DNA of 64,000 nucleotides from Pseudomonas sp. RSB 5.4. Lineage in GTDB: Bacteria; Pseudomonadota; Gammaproteobacteria; Pseudomonadales; Pseudomonadaceae. Below the pieces are notes generated by a model that saw only the letters and a program-made list of their open reading frames with translations, was not told where the DNA came from and ran no database searches. The DNA lies in assembly GCF_037126175.1 (NCBI RefSeq), contig NZ_CP146986.1:2198501-2262500 (forward strand). The letters are read 5' to 3'. The position numbers and the translations under genes were made by a program. This document shows positions 17,389-25,872 of this stretch, piece by piece; the first letter of the stretch is position 1, and each line of letters opens with the position of its first letter.

Positions 17389-17678
17389 TGAGCAAAAATA
17401 ATCACTACAAAACCGTTGACGGCACCGTTTTGCTTTTGCATGATGAAGACGTTCCCCGATCGGGAACATCAGTAACACGCTTGAGCAAACTCGTCTGACC
17501 GCCGAGTTGTTTTTTCCGGATACACGCTGCCCACAAGGCAGATTGAAGAAGCTGACCTGGCCTGAACGTCCAGTACAAGGACGAGAAGCGCTGGCGAAAA
17601 TTCTCAAGACGCTTGTGGCCGACCCTGAAAACGTCGTCAAGGAGCCTCCCGGTTTTCGCTGCTTCTCCTCGTTGTGAC
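17389..17678 (+). pseudogene. Possible decayed gene remnant in a 511 bp gene-poor stretch
   Basis: The stretch 17343-17853 holds no intact gene I trust. On the plus strand a short frame from GTG 17389 (SKNNHYKTVDGTVLLLHDED) ends at a TGA near 17503. A second frame shifted by one base continues at once (RLTAELFFPDTRC, KKLTWPERPVQGREALAKIL, TLVADPENVVKE) to a TGA at about 17678. Two protein-like stretches adjoining in different frames are what a frameshifted gene leaves. I do not recognise the family. Confidence 0.3.
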
Positions 17679-17853
17679 GCTATTGCGTAGCAGTTATTCA
17701 ACACGACTACATGCAACAGATGCATGACCCCGTACTTCTCACGGGCGACCGCTGACGTCCTGGTTTCGGTGCCAGGGATCAACTAACCGATGGGCTACCT
17801 GTATTAGCGAATCAACTTTGAAAGATCACCAGACTGGTCAAGGGGCAAACATC

Positions 17854-18183
17854 ATGAATCTGAACAATCAACCTACTATCGAAGAACTGGCTCGTATGTT
17901 CGCTGCGCAAAAAGACAGCCACGACAGCCACATTCTCTGGATCAGCAAGTCGGGTCAGGTGCATATCGACTGCCTGTCGCCCCACGCTGGTGAAGAAGAA
18001 TTCGACCGCAGCAACCAGAACCTGCTGGCCCGCCTGAAGATGTACCGCCGCGGCCACGGTTATGTCGGCAAAAAAGCTGCGGCCGACAAGGACTTCATCG
18101 GCAATGTGCTGCAGACGCTGAAACAGGCGTGGGATTCGATGCAGAACAAGAATGAAGTTCGGGTGATTGATCGGTTCTACTGA
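17854..18183 (+). CDS. Conserved hypothetical protein, 109 residues
   Basis: A soluble protein starting MNLNNQPTIEELARMFAAQK, with ILWISKSGQVHIDCLSP in the middle and a C-terminal helical part LQTLKQAWDSMQNKNEVRVI. The middle fits a short beta hairpin; there is no signal peptide or membrane segment. I do not recognise a named family. A strong rho-independent terminator follows the stop codon at once, so it is a real monocistronic transcription unit. ATG 17854 is chosen over an in-frame ATG 36 bp upstream because the protein-like sequence begins there. Confidence 0.7.
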   Translation: MNLNNQPTIEELARMFAAQKDSHDSHILWISKSGQVHIDCLSPHAGEEEFDRSNQNLLARLKMYRRGHGYVGKKAAADKDFIGNVLQTLKQAWDSMQNKNEVRVIDRFY

Positions 18184-18201
18184 GTTACAACTTCAATAAA
18201 T

Positions 18202-18237
18202 AAAAGGGCCTGCTTCCAAGAGAAGCAGGCCCTTTTT
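18202..18237 (+). terminator. Rho-independent terminator
   Basis: Perfect 11 bp stem GGGCCTGCTTC / GAAGCAGGCCC with loop CAAGA, followed by TTTTT, 22 bp after the stop codon of the preceding gene. Confidence 0.92.
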
Positions 18238-18262
18238 ACATCTGCGAGTCACCATATAACCC

Positions 18263-18353
18263 TGTGGGAGCGGGCTTGCTCGCGAATGGGCCGTGTCAGT
18301 CACCATCATCTCAACTGAGACACCGCTTTCGCGAGCAAGCCCGCTCCCACAGG
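18263..18353. repeat. REPIN (inverted REP pair)
   Basis: TGTGGGAGCGGGCTTGCTCG and CGAGCAAGCCCGCTCCCACA in opposed orientation between the hypothetical gene and cynR. Confidence 0.92.
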
Positions 18354-18372
18354 GGGGGGACTGTATCGTTGG

Positions 18373-19251
18373 TTAGATTTTCGTTTCCAATACCAGATTC
18401 ATAAACGCCACCGCCGCCGCACTGTGGTAATTATTGCGCCGCCGCAACAACGCCGCCCCGCGCTGCGGCGCTTCGTTCTCGACCCGCAGCCGACGCAACG
18501 CCCGGTCTTCGGTGGCAATCGCCTCCGGCAACATCGTCGCCATTGGCGAATGGCGCACTACCTCGAGCAATGTGCTCACCGAGTTCACCTCGATCCGCAC
18601 CTTAGGCGTAATCCCCTGCTGACGAAAATACTCATCAATCGATAACCGGGTAATGAAGTCTGACGCCAGCAAGGCGAAATCCAGTTGCGCAAGGTCACTC
18701 GCCGTCAGCACCGAAGTGCTCTCGTACAACAGATGCTCGCGGCCGATCATGATCCCCAGGGTTTCGGTAAACGCCGGAATGCACTCGATGTCCGGGTGGC
18801 GCACCGGGGTAAAGGCAATCGCGATGTCCAGCGAGTCATCCGCCAGCCCAACCTCGATGTCGTCCATCGACAGTTCGAAAATCTGCAAATGAATACCCGG
18901 ATAGCGCGCCGCGAAATCGCGCACCAACGGCCCGACCAGATAGGCCATGAAGGTCGGGGTCATGGCCAGGCGCAAGCTGCCACGGGACAGATCCTTCACG
19001 TCATGCAACGCCCGCTTGCCCGCCTCCAGTTCCACCAGCACCCGCCGCGCGCATTCGATGTAGGCCTCACCGGCATCGGTGGGCTTGACCGTGCGCGAGG
19101 TGCGATCAAACAGGTTCACCCCGAGGCTTTCTTCCAGTTGGCGGATCTGTTGCGACAAGGTCGGCTGCGACACATGCAACGCCTCCGCCGCCCGGGTGAA
19201 GCCGCCGTGGTCGGCCACGGCCAGCAGATAACGCAAATGTCGCAACAACAT
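18373..19251 (-). CDS. cynR: LysR-family regulator of the cyanate operon
   Basis: A 292-residue LysR protein closely resembling E. coli CynR along its length. The helix-turn-helix is GGFTRAAEALHVSQPTLSQQ then IRQLEESLGVNLFDRTSRTV, and the ligand domain has SRGSLRLAMTPTFMAYLVGP. CynR activates the cyn genes when cyanate is present. It is divergent from cynS, with 119 bp between starts, holding an 11 bp palindrome. Identification rests on sequence resemblance and on the neighbouring cynS and cynT. Confidence 0.93.
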   Translation of the reverse strand: MLLRHLRYLLAVADHGGFTRAAEALHVSQPTLSQQIRQLEESLGVNLFDRTSRTVKPTDAGEAYIECARRVLVELEAGKRALHDVKDLSRGSLRLAMTPTFMAYLVGPLVRDFAARYPGIHLQIFELSMDDIEVGLADDSLDIAIAFTPVRHPDIECIPAFTETLGIMIGREHLLYESTSVLTASDLAQLDFALLASDFITRLSIDEYFRQQGITPKVRIEVNSVSTLLEVVRHSPMATMLPEAIATEDRALRRLRVENEAPQRGAALLRRRNNYHSAAAVAFMNLVLETKI

Positions 19252-19277
19252 GGGATCACCATCTATAGGCAGAGCTT

Positions 19278-19288
19278 ATGCTAAGCAT
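19278..19288. promoter_or_regulatory. Palindrome in the cynR-cynS divergent region, candidate CynR site
   Basis: ATGCTAAGCAT, a perfect 5 bp inverted repeat around a central A, lies between the two divergent start codons (27 bp before cynR and 83 bp before cynS). LysR regulators bind such dyads; that it is the CynR site is inferred from position. Confidence 0.4.
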
Positions 19289-19370
19289 TGTATATCGGTC
19301 TTGGACGCTATGGATCAATCGGCAGAAGATTGCTCCCACACAGCAAGCCAACCCTGAAAGGAGTGACACC

Positions 19371-19838
19371 ATGCAACAGTCCCACGCCTACAACGATGCC
19401 AGCCTGGCCCTGACCACCCGCATTCTCGACATCAAGGCACGCAAAGGCCTGTCGTGGCAGGATCTGGCCGACGACACCGGCCTGAGCCTGGCCTACGTCA
19501 CCGCTGCCCTGCTCGGCCAGCACCCGCTGCCACAAACCGCCGCGCAAGTGGTTGGCGACAAACTTGAACTGGACGCCGACGCCGTTGCCGCCCTGCAGAT
19601 CATCCCGCTGCGTGGCAGCCTCAGCGGCGTGCCGACCGACCCGACCATCTACCGCTTCCACGAGATGATCCAGATCTACGGCACCACCCTCAAAGCCCTG
19701 GTCCACGAGCAGTTCGGCGACGGCATCATCAGCGCCATCAACTTCAAGCTCGACATCAAGAAAGTCGAAGACCCGGAAGGCGGCTCCCGCGCCGTGGTCA
19801 CCCTCGACGGCAAGTTCCTGCCCCTGCGTCCGTTCTGA
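19371..19838 (+). CDS. cynS: Cyanate hydratase (cyanase)
   Basis: A 155-residue enzyme that converts cyanate and bicarbonate to ammonia and carbon dioxide (through carbamate). The N-terminal helix-turn-helix-like part contains [20 protein letters not shown]. The C-terminal catalytic part has [20 protein letters not shown] and [20 protein letters not shown], which hold the active-site Arg, Glu and Ser of the cyanase decamer. Length and sequence match the family fully. AAAGGAG lies 7 nt before the ATG. First gene of cynS-DUF2790-cynT. Confidence 0.97.
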   Translation: MQQSHAYNDASLALTTRILDIKARKGLSWQDLADDTGLSLAYVTAALLGQHPLPQTAAQVVGDKLELDADAVAALQIIPLRGSLSGVPTDPTIYRFHEMIQIYGTTLKALVHEQFGDGIISAINFKLDIKKVEDPEGGSRAVVTLDGKFLPLRPF

Positions 19839-19845
19839 TCCGCCT

Positions 19846-19867
19846 GGCCCGCCCCGAGGGGCGGGCC
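19846..19867 (+). other. Strong GC hairpin between cynS and the DUF2790 gene
   Basis: GGCCCGCCCC / GGGGCGGGCC is a perfect 10 bp inverted repeat with GA between, 8 bp after the cynS stop and without a T-tract. It may shield the cynS mRNA end or partly attenuate transcription into the next two genes. Confidence 0.5.
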
Positions 19868-19918
19868 ACCCCAACACTTTCATTGCAACCGTTCCCCAAT
19901 ACGTCTGGAGGCTGCCCC

Positions 19919-20155
19919 ATGCAAAAAATTCTGCTGGCCCTTGCCCTGCTTGCCGGCCTGTCCACTCAGGTTCATGCCGATGAAGATGCCGTGGCCTACC
20001 ACTACGGCATGCACCTGGACATCGCCGAAGTCGTGAGCATTACCCCGGTTGCCGACGTCTGTGGCGTGGTGCCGGTGGAGATGACGTATCTGGACAGCAA
20101 TGGCGACAAACACATTCTTCAATACAGCGAATTCGGCAACGGTTGCTCGAATTAA
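19919..20155 (+). CDS. DUF2790 small periplasmic protein inside the cyanate operon
   Basis: A 78-residue protein with a clear signal peptide (MQKILLALALLAGLSTQVHA, cut after residue 20) and a mature part with AYHYGMHLDIAEVVSITP, a cysteine pair in DVCGVV and NGCSN, and VEMTYLDSNGDKHILQYSEFG. This matches DUF2790, a family found almost only in Pseudomonas; it probably forms a small disulfide-linked periplasmic fold. GGAGG lies 8 nt before ATG 19919. It lies between cynS and cynT, 12 bp before the latter, so it is co-transcribed with cyanate metabolism. Confidence 0.88.
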   Translation: MQKILLALALLAGLSTQVHADEDAVAYHYGMHLDIAEVVSITPVADVCGVVPVEMTYLDSNGDKHILQYSEFGNGCSN

Positions 20156-20167
20156 GAGGACTACACC

Positions 20168-20827
20168 ATGAAAAGCCTGATCGACGGTTTCCTGAAGTTC
20201 CAGAACGAAGCCTTCCCGCAACGCACCGAACTGTTCAAACACCTGGCGACCACCCAGCAACCCGGAACCTTGTTCATCACCTGTTCCGACAGCCGCGTGG
20301 TGCCGGAACTGCTGACCCAGCAAGAACCCGGCGAGCTGTTCGTGATCCGTAACGCAGGCAATATCGTGCCGTCCTACAGCCCGCATCCGGGCGGGGTTTC
20401 GGCAACGGTGGAATACGCGGTGGCGGTGCTTGGGGTGACTGACATCGTGATCTGCGGCCACTCCGATTGCGGCGCGATGACCGCGATTGCCCAGTGCAAA
20501 TGCATGGATCATCTGCCCGCCGTCAGCGGCTGGCTGCAACATGCCGAGTCGGCGAAAGTGGTGAACGAGGCGCGGCCGCACGCCAATGACGCGGCGAAAT
20601 TGAGTTCGATGGTGCGGGAAAATGTGATCGCGCAACTGGCGAATATTCAGACCCACCCGAGCGTGCGCCTGGCCCAGGAGAAAGGCCTGCTGAATCTGCA
20701 TGGCTGGGTGTATGACATCGAGACCGGCTCGATCGATGCGCTGGCGGCTGACCGCCGTACGTTTGTACCGCTGGCCGAGCAGCCAGCGACTTGTGCGGTG
20801 CAGGCAAACACCAGCGCAGCTGCCTGA
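20168..20827 (+). CDS. cynT: Beta-class carbonic anhydrase of the cyanate operon
   Basis: A 219-residue beta-carbonic anhydrase. Zinc ligands are in [13 protein letters not shown] (Cys and the Asp-Arg dyad) and in CGHSDCGAM (His and Cys). [11 protein letters not shown] is also conserved. In cyanate metabolism it returns carbon dioxide to bicarbonate, so that cyanase is not starved of its second substrate. It ends the cynS-DUF2790-cynT unit; a REPIN follows 28 bp later. Confidence 0.95.
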   Translation: MKSLIDGFLKFQNEAFPQRTELFKHLATTQQPGTLFITCSDSRVVPELLTQQEPGELFVIRNAGNIVPSYSPHPGGVSATVEYAVAVLGVTDIVICGHSDCGAMTAIAQCKCMDHLPAVSGWLQHAESAKVVNEARPHANDAAKLSSMVRENVIAQLANIQTHPSVRLAQEKGLLNLHGWVYDIETGSIDALAADRRTFVPLAEQPATCAVQANTSAAA

Positions 20828-20855
20828 TACAAATCCGCTGAGGTGAAGAGAAACT

Positions 20856-20950
20856 TGTGGCGAGGGGATTTATCCCCGATGGACTGCGCAGCAGGCCCAA
20901 TCTCTTGGGGCCGCTACGCGCCCCATCGGGGATAAATCCCCTCGCCACAG
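20856..20950. repeat. REPIN of the GGGGATTTATCCCC family
   Basis: TGTGGCGAGGGGATTTATCC and its inverted partner GGATAAATCCCCTCGCCACA, same family as at 12268, between convergent genes. Confidence 0.9.
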
Positions 20951-20982
20951 GACCGGTGTGGATCAACCAGGATGAGGCATTT

Positions 20983-22485
20983 TCAGCGTTTTACGCTGAG
21001 GTCGATCTGAGTCATACGACTCCGCACCGTAAACACCCCATCCCCCGAAAGAATCGCACTGCGCGCAAACAAGCGCCCGCTCTCCCAGTTCGAAAGACCC
21101 AGCTCCGGCTTGTTCAACGCGTACTGCCCATCGACCCAACGGGTAATCCCATTGCCCACAAACGGCGCGTTCACCGCGTTGTAAAAGCGTTCCTGGGAGA
21201 CAGCATCCTCGCTGATCAGCGACACCGCGAACTGCGGGCTGTAGCGGTTGAACAACGTGATCGCCTGATCCAGATCGTCGACGATCATCAGGCTGACTTC
21301 CGGGGTTTCTTCCCACTCCCACTCGCGGCCCAGCTCTGATTCAGCCAGCGCTTCGGCCAGGGCTTCGGTCTGATAACCCTCGGCGCGATAGACCTCGACC
21401 GTCGCGTTCTGCCACTCGGCCGGCAGGCAATTCTCGCTGCCTGCGACGATGTGCAATTTGCAGCCCTGCCCGCGTGCATTGCCGGCCTGTTTCAGGGCAT
21501 CGAGGAACAGCGGCACCAGTTCGGCAGCACGCTCGCGGTGAATCAGGCAGACGTTCAGGGTGTTGCAGACTTTGCGATCCAGCGAATTGCGTACCACGGC
21601 GGCAAAACGTGTGGCATCGGCATCACGGTCAGCAACCAACCAGGCGCCGCCGGTGCCATGCAGGCTGACCGCCGTGCCCGCCTGCTGGGCGATGCTGCCC
21701 AACTGGCTGACCGCACGCCCCGAACCCCGGGCCACCGCCAGCGACAGACGCCGGTCGGCAAACATCGCCCACCCGGCCGCGTGATTGACACTTTCCACCA
21801 GCGACACCGCACCCGCCGGCAAACCAGCATCGGCCAGCGCCGGGTTCAGCGCGTGAGTGACAATCGCTTGCGCGGTGCCCAACGCGTCGCTGCCAATGCG
21901 CAGCACTGCGGTGTTGCCAGTGCGCAGTACGCCGGCGGCATCGGCGAACACATTCGGTCGTCCTTCAAACACGAAGGCGACGATGCCCAGCGGCGACACC
22001 ACTTGCTCGACCTTCCAGCCGTCGTGTTCGACGCAACTGATGACCTTGCCGCGCGTGGCCGGCGCATCACGCCAGGCGCGCAGACCGGCGATCATGTCGC
22101 GGCGCATGCGCTCGTCGGCGAGCAGTCGGGTGGTCGAGCGACCACGGGCCTTGGCGCGCTCGATGTCGGCCAGGTTCGCGGCTTCGATCAAGGTCCAGCA
22201 TTCCGGGGTTTCCAGGCGTTGCGCGAACAGGTCGAAGAAGCGACTGATGGCTTCGTCGGACACTGCCGACAATGCAGTGAATGCCGCTTCAGCACGCTCG
22301 ATTGCCACCGCAGCCGCTTGTTGATCGACCACCGGAATCAGCAACAGCTCGCCACTCACCTGCTCGACCAGCAGGTGGTCACCGGGCTGAAACCGCGCCG
22401 CCAGTTCGGGGCTGACCACGGTCACGCGGTTACCAGCGAAAGGGATCGGCGTGCCAGCGACTAGACGTTCGAGCGCAAGAGACAT
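20983..22485 (-). CDS. Aldehyde dehydrogenase resembling glutamate-5-semialdehyde dehydrogenase (ProA paralogue)
   Basis: A 500-residue protein. From about residue 60 it resembles ProA: an NAD(P)-binding region with VSPLGIVAFVFEGRPNVFAD, AAGVLRTGNTAVLRIGSDAL, and a cysteine in the ProA-like position (SLDRKVCNTLNVCLIHR). A C-terminal NAPFVGNGITRWVDGQYALN is like ProA's last domain. ProA usually has about 420 residues, so this copy has an extra N-terminal domain of roughly 70 residues with MSLALERLVAGTPIPFAGN. It is probably not the housekeeping proline enzyme, which normally lies with nadD. It shares its strand with the glutaminase gene, 200 bp apart across a REPIN, so a glutamate-related substrate is plausible. 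Confidence 0.75.
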   Translation of the reverse strand: MSLALERLVAGTPIPFAGNRVTVVSPELAARFQPGDHLLVEQVSGELLLIPVVDQQAAAVAIERAEAAFTALSAVSDEAISRFFDLFAQRLETPECWTLIEAANLADIERAKARGRSTTRLLADERMRRDMIAGLRAWRDAPATRGKVISCVEHDGWKVEQVVSPLGIVAFVFEGRPNVFADAAGVLRTGNTAVLRIGSDALGTAQAIVTHALNPALADAGLPAGAVSLVESVNHAAGWAMFADRRLSLAVARGSGRAVSQLGSIAQQAGTAVSLHGTGGAWLVADRDADATRFAAVVRNSLDRKVCNTLNVCLIHRERAAELVPLFLDALKQAGNARGQGCKLHIVAGSENCLPAEWQNATVEVYRAEGYQTEALAEALAESELGREWEWEETPEVSLMIVDDLDQAITLFNRYSPQFAVSLISEDAVSQERFYNAVNAPFVGNGITRWVDGQYALNKPELGLSNWESGRLFARSAILSGDGVFTVRSRMTQIDLSVKR

Positions 22486-22569
22486 GAAGCGGATTCACCA
22501 TATGAGGGGCGGCCGGAAAATGTAGCGGATTCTGCGCTGAAACACACCTTCTACAAACACCACCGAACC

Positions 22570-22660
22570 TGTGGGAGCGGGCTTGCTCGCGAAGGCGTCG
22601 GCACCATCAACATGGATATTGAATGTGCTGGCCTCTTCGCGAGCAAGCCCGCTCCCACAG
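22570..22660. repeat. REPIN (inverted REP pair)
   Basis: TGTGGGAGCGGGCTTGCTCG and CGAGCAAGCCCGCTCCCACA with a spacer of about 50 bp, between the ProA-like and glutaminase genes. Confidence 0.92.
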
Positions 22661-22685
22661 GTTTCGTGGTGTTTGGAAGATCAGG

Positions 22686-23594
22686 TCAGAACACCGACCA
22701 GCCAATCCGCGAACTGAGCATCTCCAGCGCCGCCATCCCCGCCAGCGAGTTGCCGGCGGCGTTGAGTTCCGGCGACCACACGCACACCGTGAACTGCCCG
22801 GGCACCACCGCGACGATCCCGCCGCCGACCCCGCTCTTGCCCGGCAGACCGACGCGGTAGGCGAAGTTGCCGGCCTCGTCATACAGGCCGCTGGTGGCCA
22901 TGATCGAGTTGACCTGCTGGGTCTGGCGCCGGGTCAGGATCTGTTCGCCGCTGTGCTTGCAGAAACCGTCGTTGGCGAGGAAGCAGAATGCGCGGGCCAG
23001 ATCGATGCAGTTCATGCGCAACGCGCAGTGGCTGAAGTAGCTGCGCAGCACCGCTTCGACATCGTTGTGGAAGTTGCCGAACGATTGCATCAGGTAAGCC
23101 ATGGCCGCATTGCGGGCGCGATGCTGGTATTCGGATTCGGCGACCTTGCCGTCGACGATCACCTGCGGATTGCCCGACAGGCGCCGCACGAAGTCACGCA
23201 TCGACAAGGCCGGCGCGGCGAATCGCGACTGATTGATGTCGCAGATCACCAGCGCCCCGGCGTTGATGAACGGATTGCGCGGACGCCCGCGTTCGAACTC
23301 CAGTTGCACCAGCGAGTTGAACGGCTGGCCAGACGGCTCGTGCCCCAGGCGCTCCCAGATCGCCTCGCCGGAGTGCTCGATTGCCTGCACCAGGCTGAAC
23401 ACCTTGGAAATACTCTGCACCGAGAACGGCGTCTCGGCGTCGCCGGCGCAATACATTTCGCCGTCGTTGCCATACACCGCAATGCCCAGCTGATTGGCCG
23501 GCACGGTGCCGAGGGCGGGAATGTAGTCAGCCACCTTGCCCTGCCCGATCAAGGGCCGAACAGCGTCAAGAATCTCGTTCAACAGCGCTTGCAT
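22686..23594 (-). CDS. glsB: Glutaminase (serine beta-lactamase-like fold)
   Basis: A 302-residue enzyme hydrolysing glutamine to glutamate and ammonia. The start [20 protein letters not shown] matches the family. The catalytic Ser-x-x-Lys is in [13 protein letters not shown] (about residues 62-74). [11 protein letters not shown], the YLMQSFGNF region and the end [19 protein letters not shown] are also conserved. Start ATG 23594; the in-frame extension upstream is not family-like. A tandem REPIN array lies upstream. Confidence 0.95.
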   Translation of the reverse strand: MQALLNEILDAVRPLIGQGKVADYIPALGTVPANQLGIAVYGNDGEMYCAGDAETPFSVQSISKVFSLVQAIEHSGEAIWERLGHEPSGQPFNSLVQLEFERGRPRNPFINAGALVICDINQSRFAAPALSMRDFVRRLSGNPQVIVDGKVAESEYQHRARNAAMAYLMQSFGNFHNDVEAVLRSYFSHCALRMNCIDLARAFCFLANDGFCKHSGEQILTRRQTQQVNSIMATSGLYDEAGNFAYRVGLPGKSGVGGGIVAVVPGQFTVCVWSPELNAAGNSLAGMAALEMLSSRIGWSVF

Positions 23595-23694
23595 GCCGGG
23601 TTCCGAAGTCTCGCCCCATGGGATTGCGGGGACACTGGGGCTAGACGCTGCGCAACTGCCACGAATCACACTGGCTATCACAGGGGACTGTGGT

Positions 23695-24083
23695 AGATGA
23701 AAGATTCAGGGCTGGCCACGATCAAGTGTGGGAGTGAGCTTGCTCACGAAGGGGTCGGCACAGTCAGCATTGATGTTGGCTGACCTGACGCTTTCGCGAG
23801 CAAGCTCGCTCCCACTGGGGCTGTGGTGGATGAAGGATTCAGGGCTGGCCACGATCAAGTGTGGGAGTGGGCTTGCTCACGCAGGGGTCGGCACAGTCAG
23901 CATTGATGTTGGCTGACCTGACGCTTTCGCGAGCAAGCTCGCTCCCACTGGGGCTGTGGTGGATGAAGGATTCAGGGCTGGCCACGATCAAGTGTGGGAG
24001 TGAGCTTGCTCACGAAGGGGCCGGTACAGTCAGCATTGATGTTGACTGAACTGACGCTTTCGCGAGCAAGCCCGCTCCCCCAG
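23695..24083. repeat. Tandem REPIN array, three units of 133 bp
   Basis: Three head-to-tail units beginning TGTGGGAGTGAGCTTGCTCA at 23728, 23861 and 23994, each a complete inverted REP pair followed by the same spacer (AAGGATTCAGGGCTGGCCAC and neighbours, also present once before the first unit). The period is exactly 133 bp and the units are almost identical, so they arose by recent tandem duplication of REPIN plus flank. There is no gene in 23595-24106. Confidence 0.9.
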
Positions 24084-24106
24084 GGGGGCTGCTGCAAATC
24101 CGGAAC

Positions 24107-25723
24107 TCAGTGGGCGCCGTCGAGACCGGCGAGCAGCGCACTGTCGCGGCTGTAGATATCCGGCGCATAACGTACCTGCCCATCCTTGCCGACCTGTGCC
24201 GTCCAGTAAGTCATCAGGATCGGTACCGGTGCCGACAGGCGGAATTCGTGGGTGCTGCCGGTGGCGAGCAAGGTGTCGGTGCGCGCGCGTTCCGCCGGGG
24301 TCAGCAGCAGGTCACGCAGTTGCATCGGGTGCTCGACCCGCACACAGCCGGAGCTGAATGCGCGCGGCCCCTTGTCAAACAGCGCCTTGCTCGGCGTGTC
24401 GTGCAGGTACACCGCGAACGGGTTGGGGAAGCGGATCACCAGTTGCCCCAGCGGATTTCGCGGCCCGGCGTCCTGGCGCAGCATGATGTTGCCGGGATTG
24501 TCCCAGTCGATATCCGCTGCGGCCAACGGCTGACCATGGGCGTCGAGCACTTGCAGGTTCTGGCGGCTGAGAAAGGTCTGATCCTTGCGGATCGCCGGCA
24601 GTTTGTCTTCCTTCCAGATGGTCGGCGGCACGGTCCACGTCGGGTTCAGGGTCAGACGGGTGACCCGGGATTTCAGCAGCGGGGTCTGCCGTTCGGCACG
24701 CCCGACCTGGGTGCGGGTCTGCCAGACTGGCACTCCCCCCTCATACAGCGTCAGCTCGGCGGCAGCGACGTTGACCAGCAAGCCGTTGGGCTCCATGTCC
24801 TGGGCCAGCCAGCGAAAGCGTTCGAGGTTGACCCGCAATTGTTCACGGCGCGTCAGCGGAGTGATGTTGAGTTCGGCAATCGTCCCCGGCCCGACCACGC
24901 CGTCAGCCTGCAGCGAATGGTTGGCCTGGAAGCTCTTCACCGCCTCTACCAGCACACCGTCATAGGCATTGCCGGGCGTACCGATGGCGTGGGTCAGATA
25001 GCCTTCGCTGTACAACCGTCGGGCCAGTTCCGGAACGCGCTTGTCTTCCATCGCCGGACGCAACAACGGGCCGTTGCCCACCGACTGCCAGTGCGGCAAG
25101 GCTTGCAGCCGTTGACTGGCGTAGAGATGGCGCAGGCTTTGGTATTGCGCCAGATGCGGACGGGCCAGATCGAAAGCGGCCTTGATGTCATGCAGCCCGG
25201 GTACGGCGATGGCGAGTAATTCGGCCTGCCGATCACGCGGGGCCTCATCGGCATGCCACAGCGGCTCGAAATGTGACTGCAGCAGACGACCGTAATGCAG
25301 GTCCTGCAGTGCTTGCAGGTAAGAACGACTGATGTCGATATCGGCACACAATTCGCCATCCTGCGGCGGGTTGGCCGCTACCGGATAGCGCTTTGGATCG
25401 AGCCCATCATCGGCCAACAGCTGCAACTGCGCGCGCAAGATCGGCAAACGCCCTGTCTCGCTGGCCCACACCGGCAGCCAGTCCTGCTGCTGGTAGAACG
25501 CTTGCAGTTGCGACAGCGCCGGGCCGTTCAGATGCGCGGCAATCGCCGGGCACGCCTGCGGCAAACCGATCAGCACCGCTTGCAGCGGACTCTGCGGCTC
25601 AACCGGCATTGGCGCCGGTGGCGTCGGCAGGGTCTGCAACGGCGGCAGCGGCTCCTCGGCACAAGCGACAAACGGCGCAGCGAGCAAACAAATGCTCAAG
25701 TAGCATGCGTACTTTTTGAACAA
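24107..25723 (-). CDS. L,D-transpeptidase (YcbB/LdtD type)
   Basis: A 538-residue periplasmic enzyme that forms 3-3 cross-links in, or anchors proteins to, peptidoglycan. A signal sequence (KKYACYLSICLLAAPFVACA) opens the protein, followed by a proline-rich stretch. A peptidoglycan-binding domain is visible at GVLVEAVKSFQANHSLQADG, and the YkuD catalytic motif is VYLHDTPSKALFDKG...SSGCVRVEHP with the catalytic cysteine. This layout is that of YcbB. I start at TTG 25723, which has GGAG 8 nt upstream. It is divergent from a second, smaller L,D-transpeptidase gene. Confidence 0.9.
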   Translation of the reverse strand: MFKKYACYLSICLLAAPFVACAEEPLPPLQTLPTPPAPMPVEPQSPLQAVLIGLPQACPAIAAHLNGPALSQLQAFYQQQDWLPVWASETGRLPILRAQLQLLADDGLDPKRYPVAANPPQDGELCADIDISRSYLQALQDLHYGRLLQSHFEPLWHADEAPRDRQAELLAIAVPGLHDIKAAFDLARPHLAQYQSLRHLYASQRLQALPHWQSVGNGPLLRPAMEDKRVPELARRLYSEGYLTHAIGTPGNAYDGVLVEAVKSFQANHSLQADGVVGPGTIAELNITPLTRREQLRVNLERFRWLAQDMEPNGLLVNVAAAELTLYEGGVPVWQTRTQVGRAERQTPLLKSRVTRLTLNPTWTVPPTIWKEDKLPAIRKDQTFLSRQNLQVLDAHGQPLAAADIDWDNPGNIMLRQDAGPRNPLGQLVIRFPNPFAVYLHDTPSKALFDKGPRAFSSGCVRVEHPMQLRDLLLTPAERARTDTLLATGSTHEFRLSAPVPILMTYWTAQVGKDGQVRYAPDIYSRDSALLAGLDGAH

Positions 25724-25872
25724 CTGCTTTACTCCAATCCGTGGCCGCCTCAATGACGGTCAACCTTACATCAGGTGCGCTGAACAGTCAGGCCCGAATC
25801 AGGGGTCTGTGGGTATGACTGGGAGTCAGGAGCCAAAGTGCCAAATAAGTAGCAAGTGAGGACACTTTATAA

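Noticed and set aside
17405..17782. Minus-strand open frame of 125 codons in the gene-poor stretch
   Set aside because: No ribosome-binding site, no recognisable pattern, and opposite to the better frameshifted plus-strand signal.
23695..24083. CRISPR-like array or tandem coding repeats
   Set aside because: Identical spacers and REP inverted pairs; the short open frames across the units are by-products of the 133 bp period.
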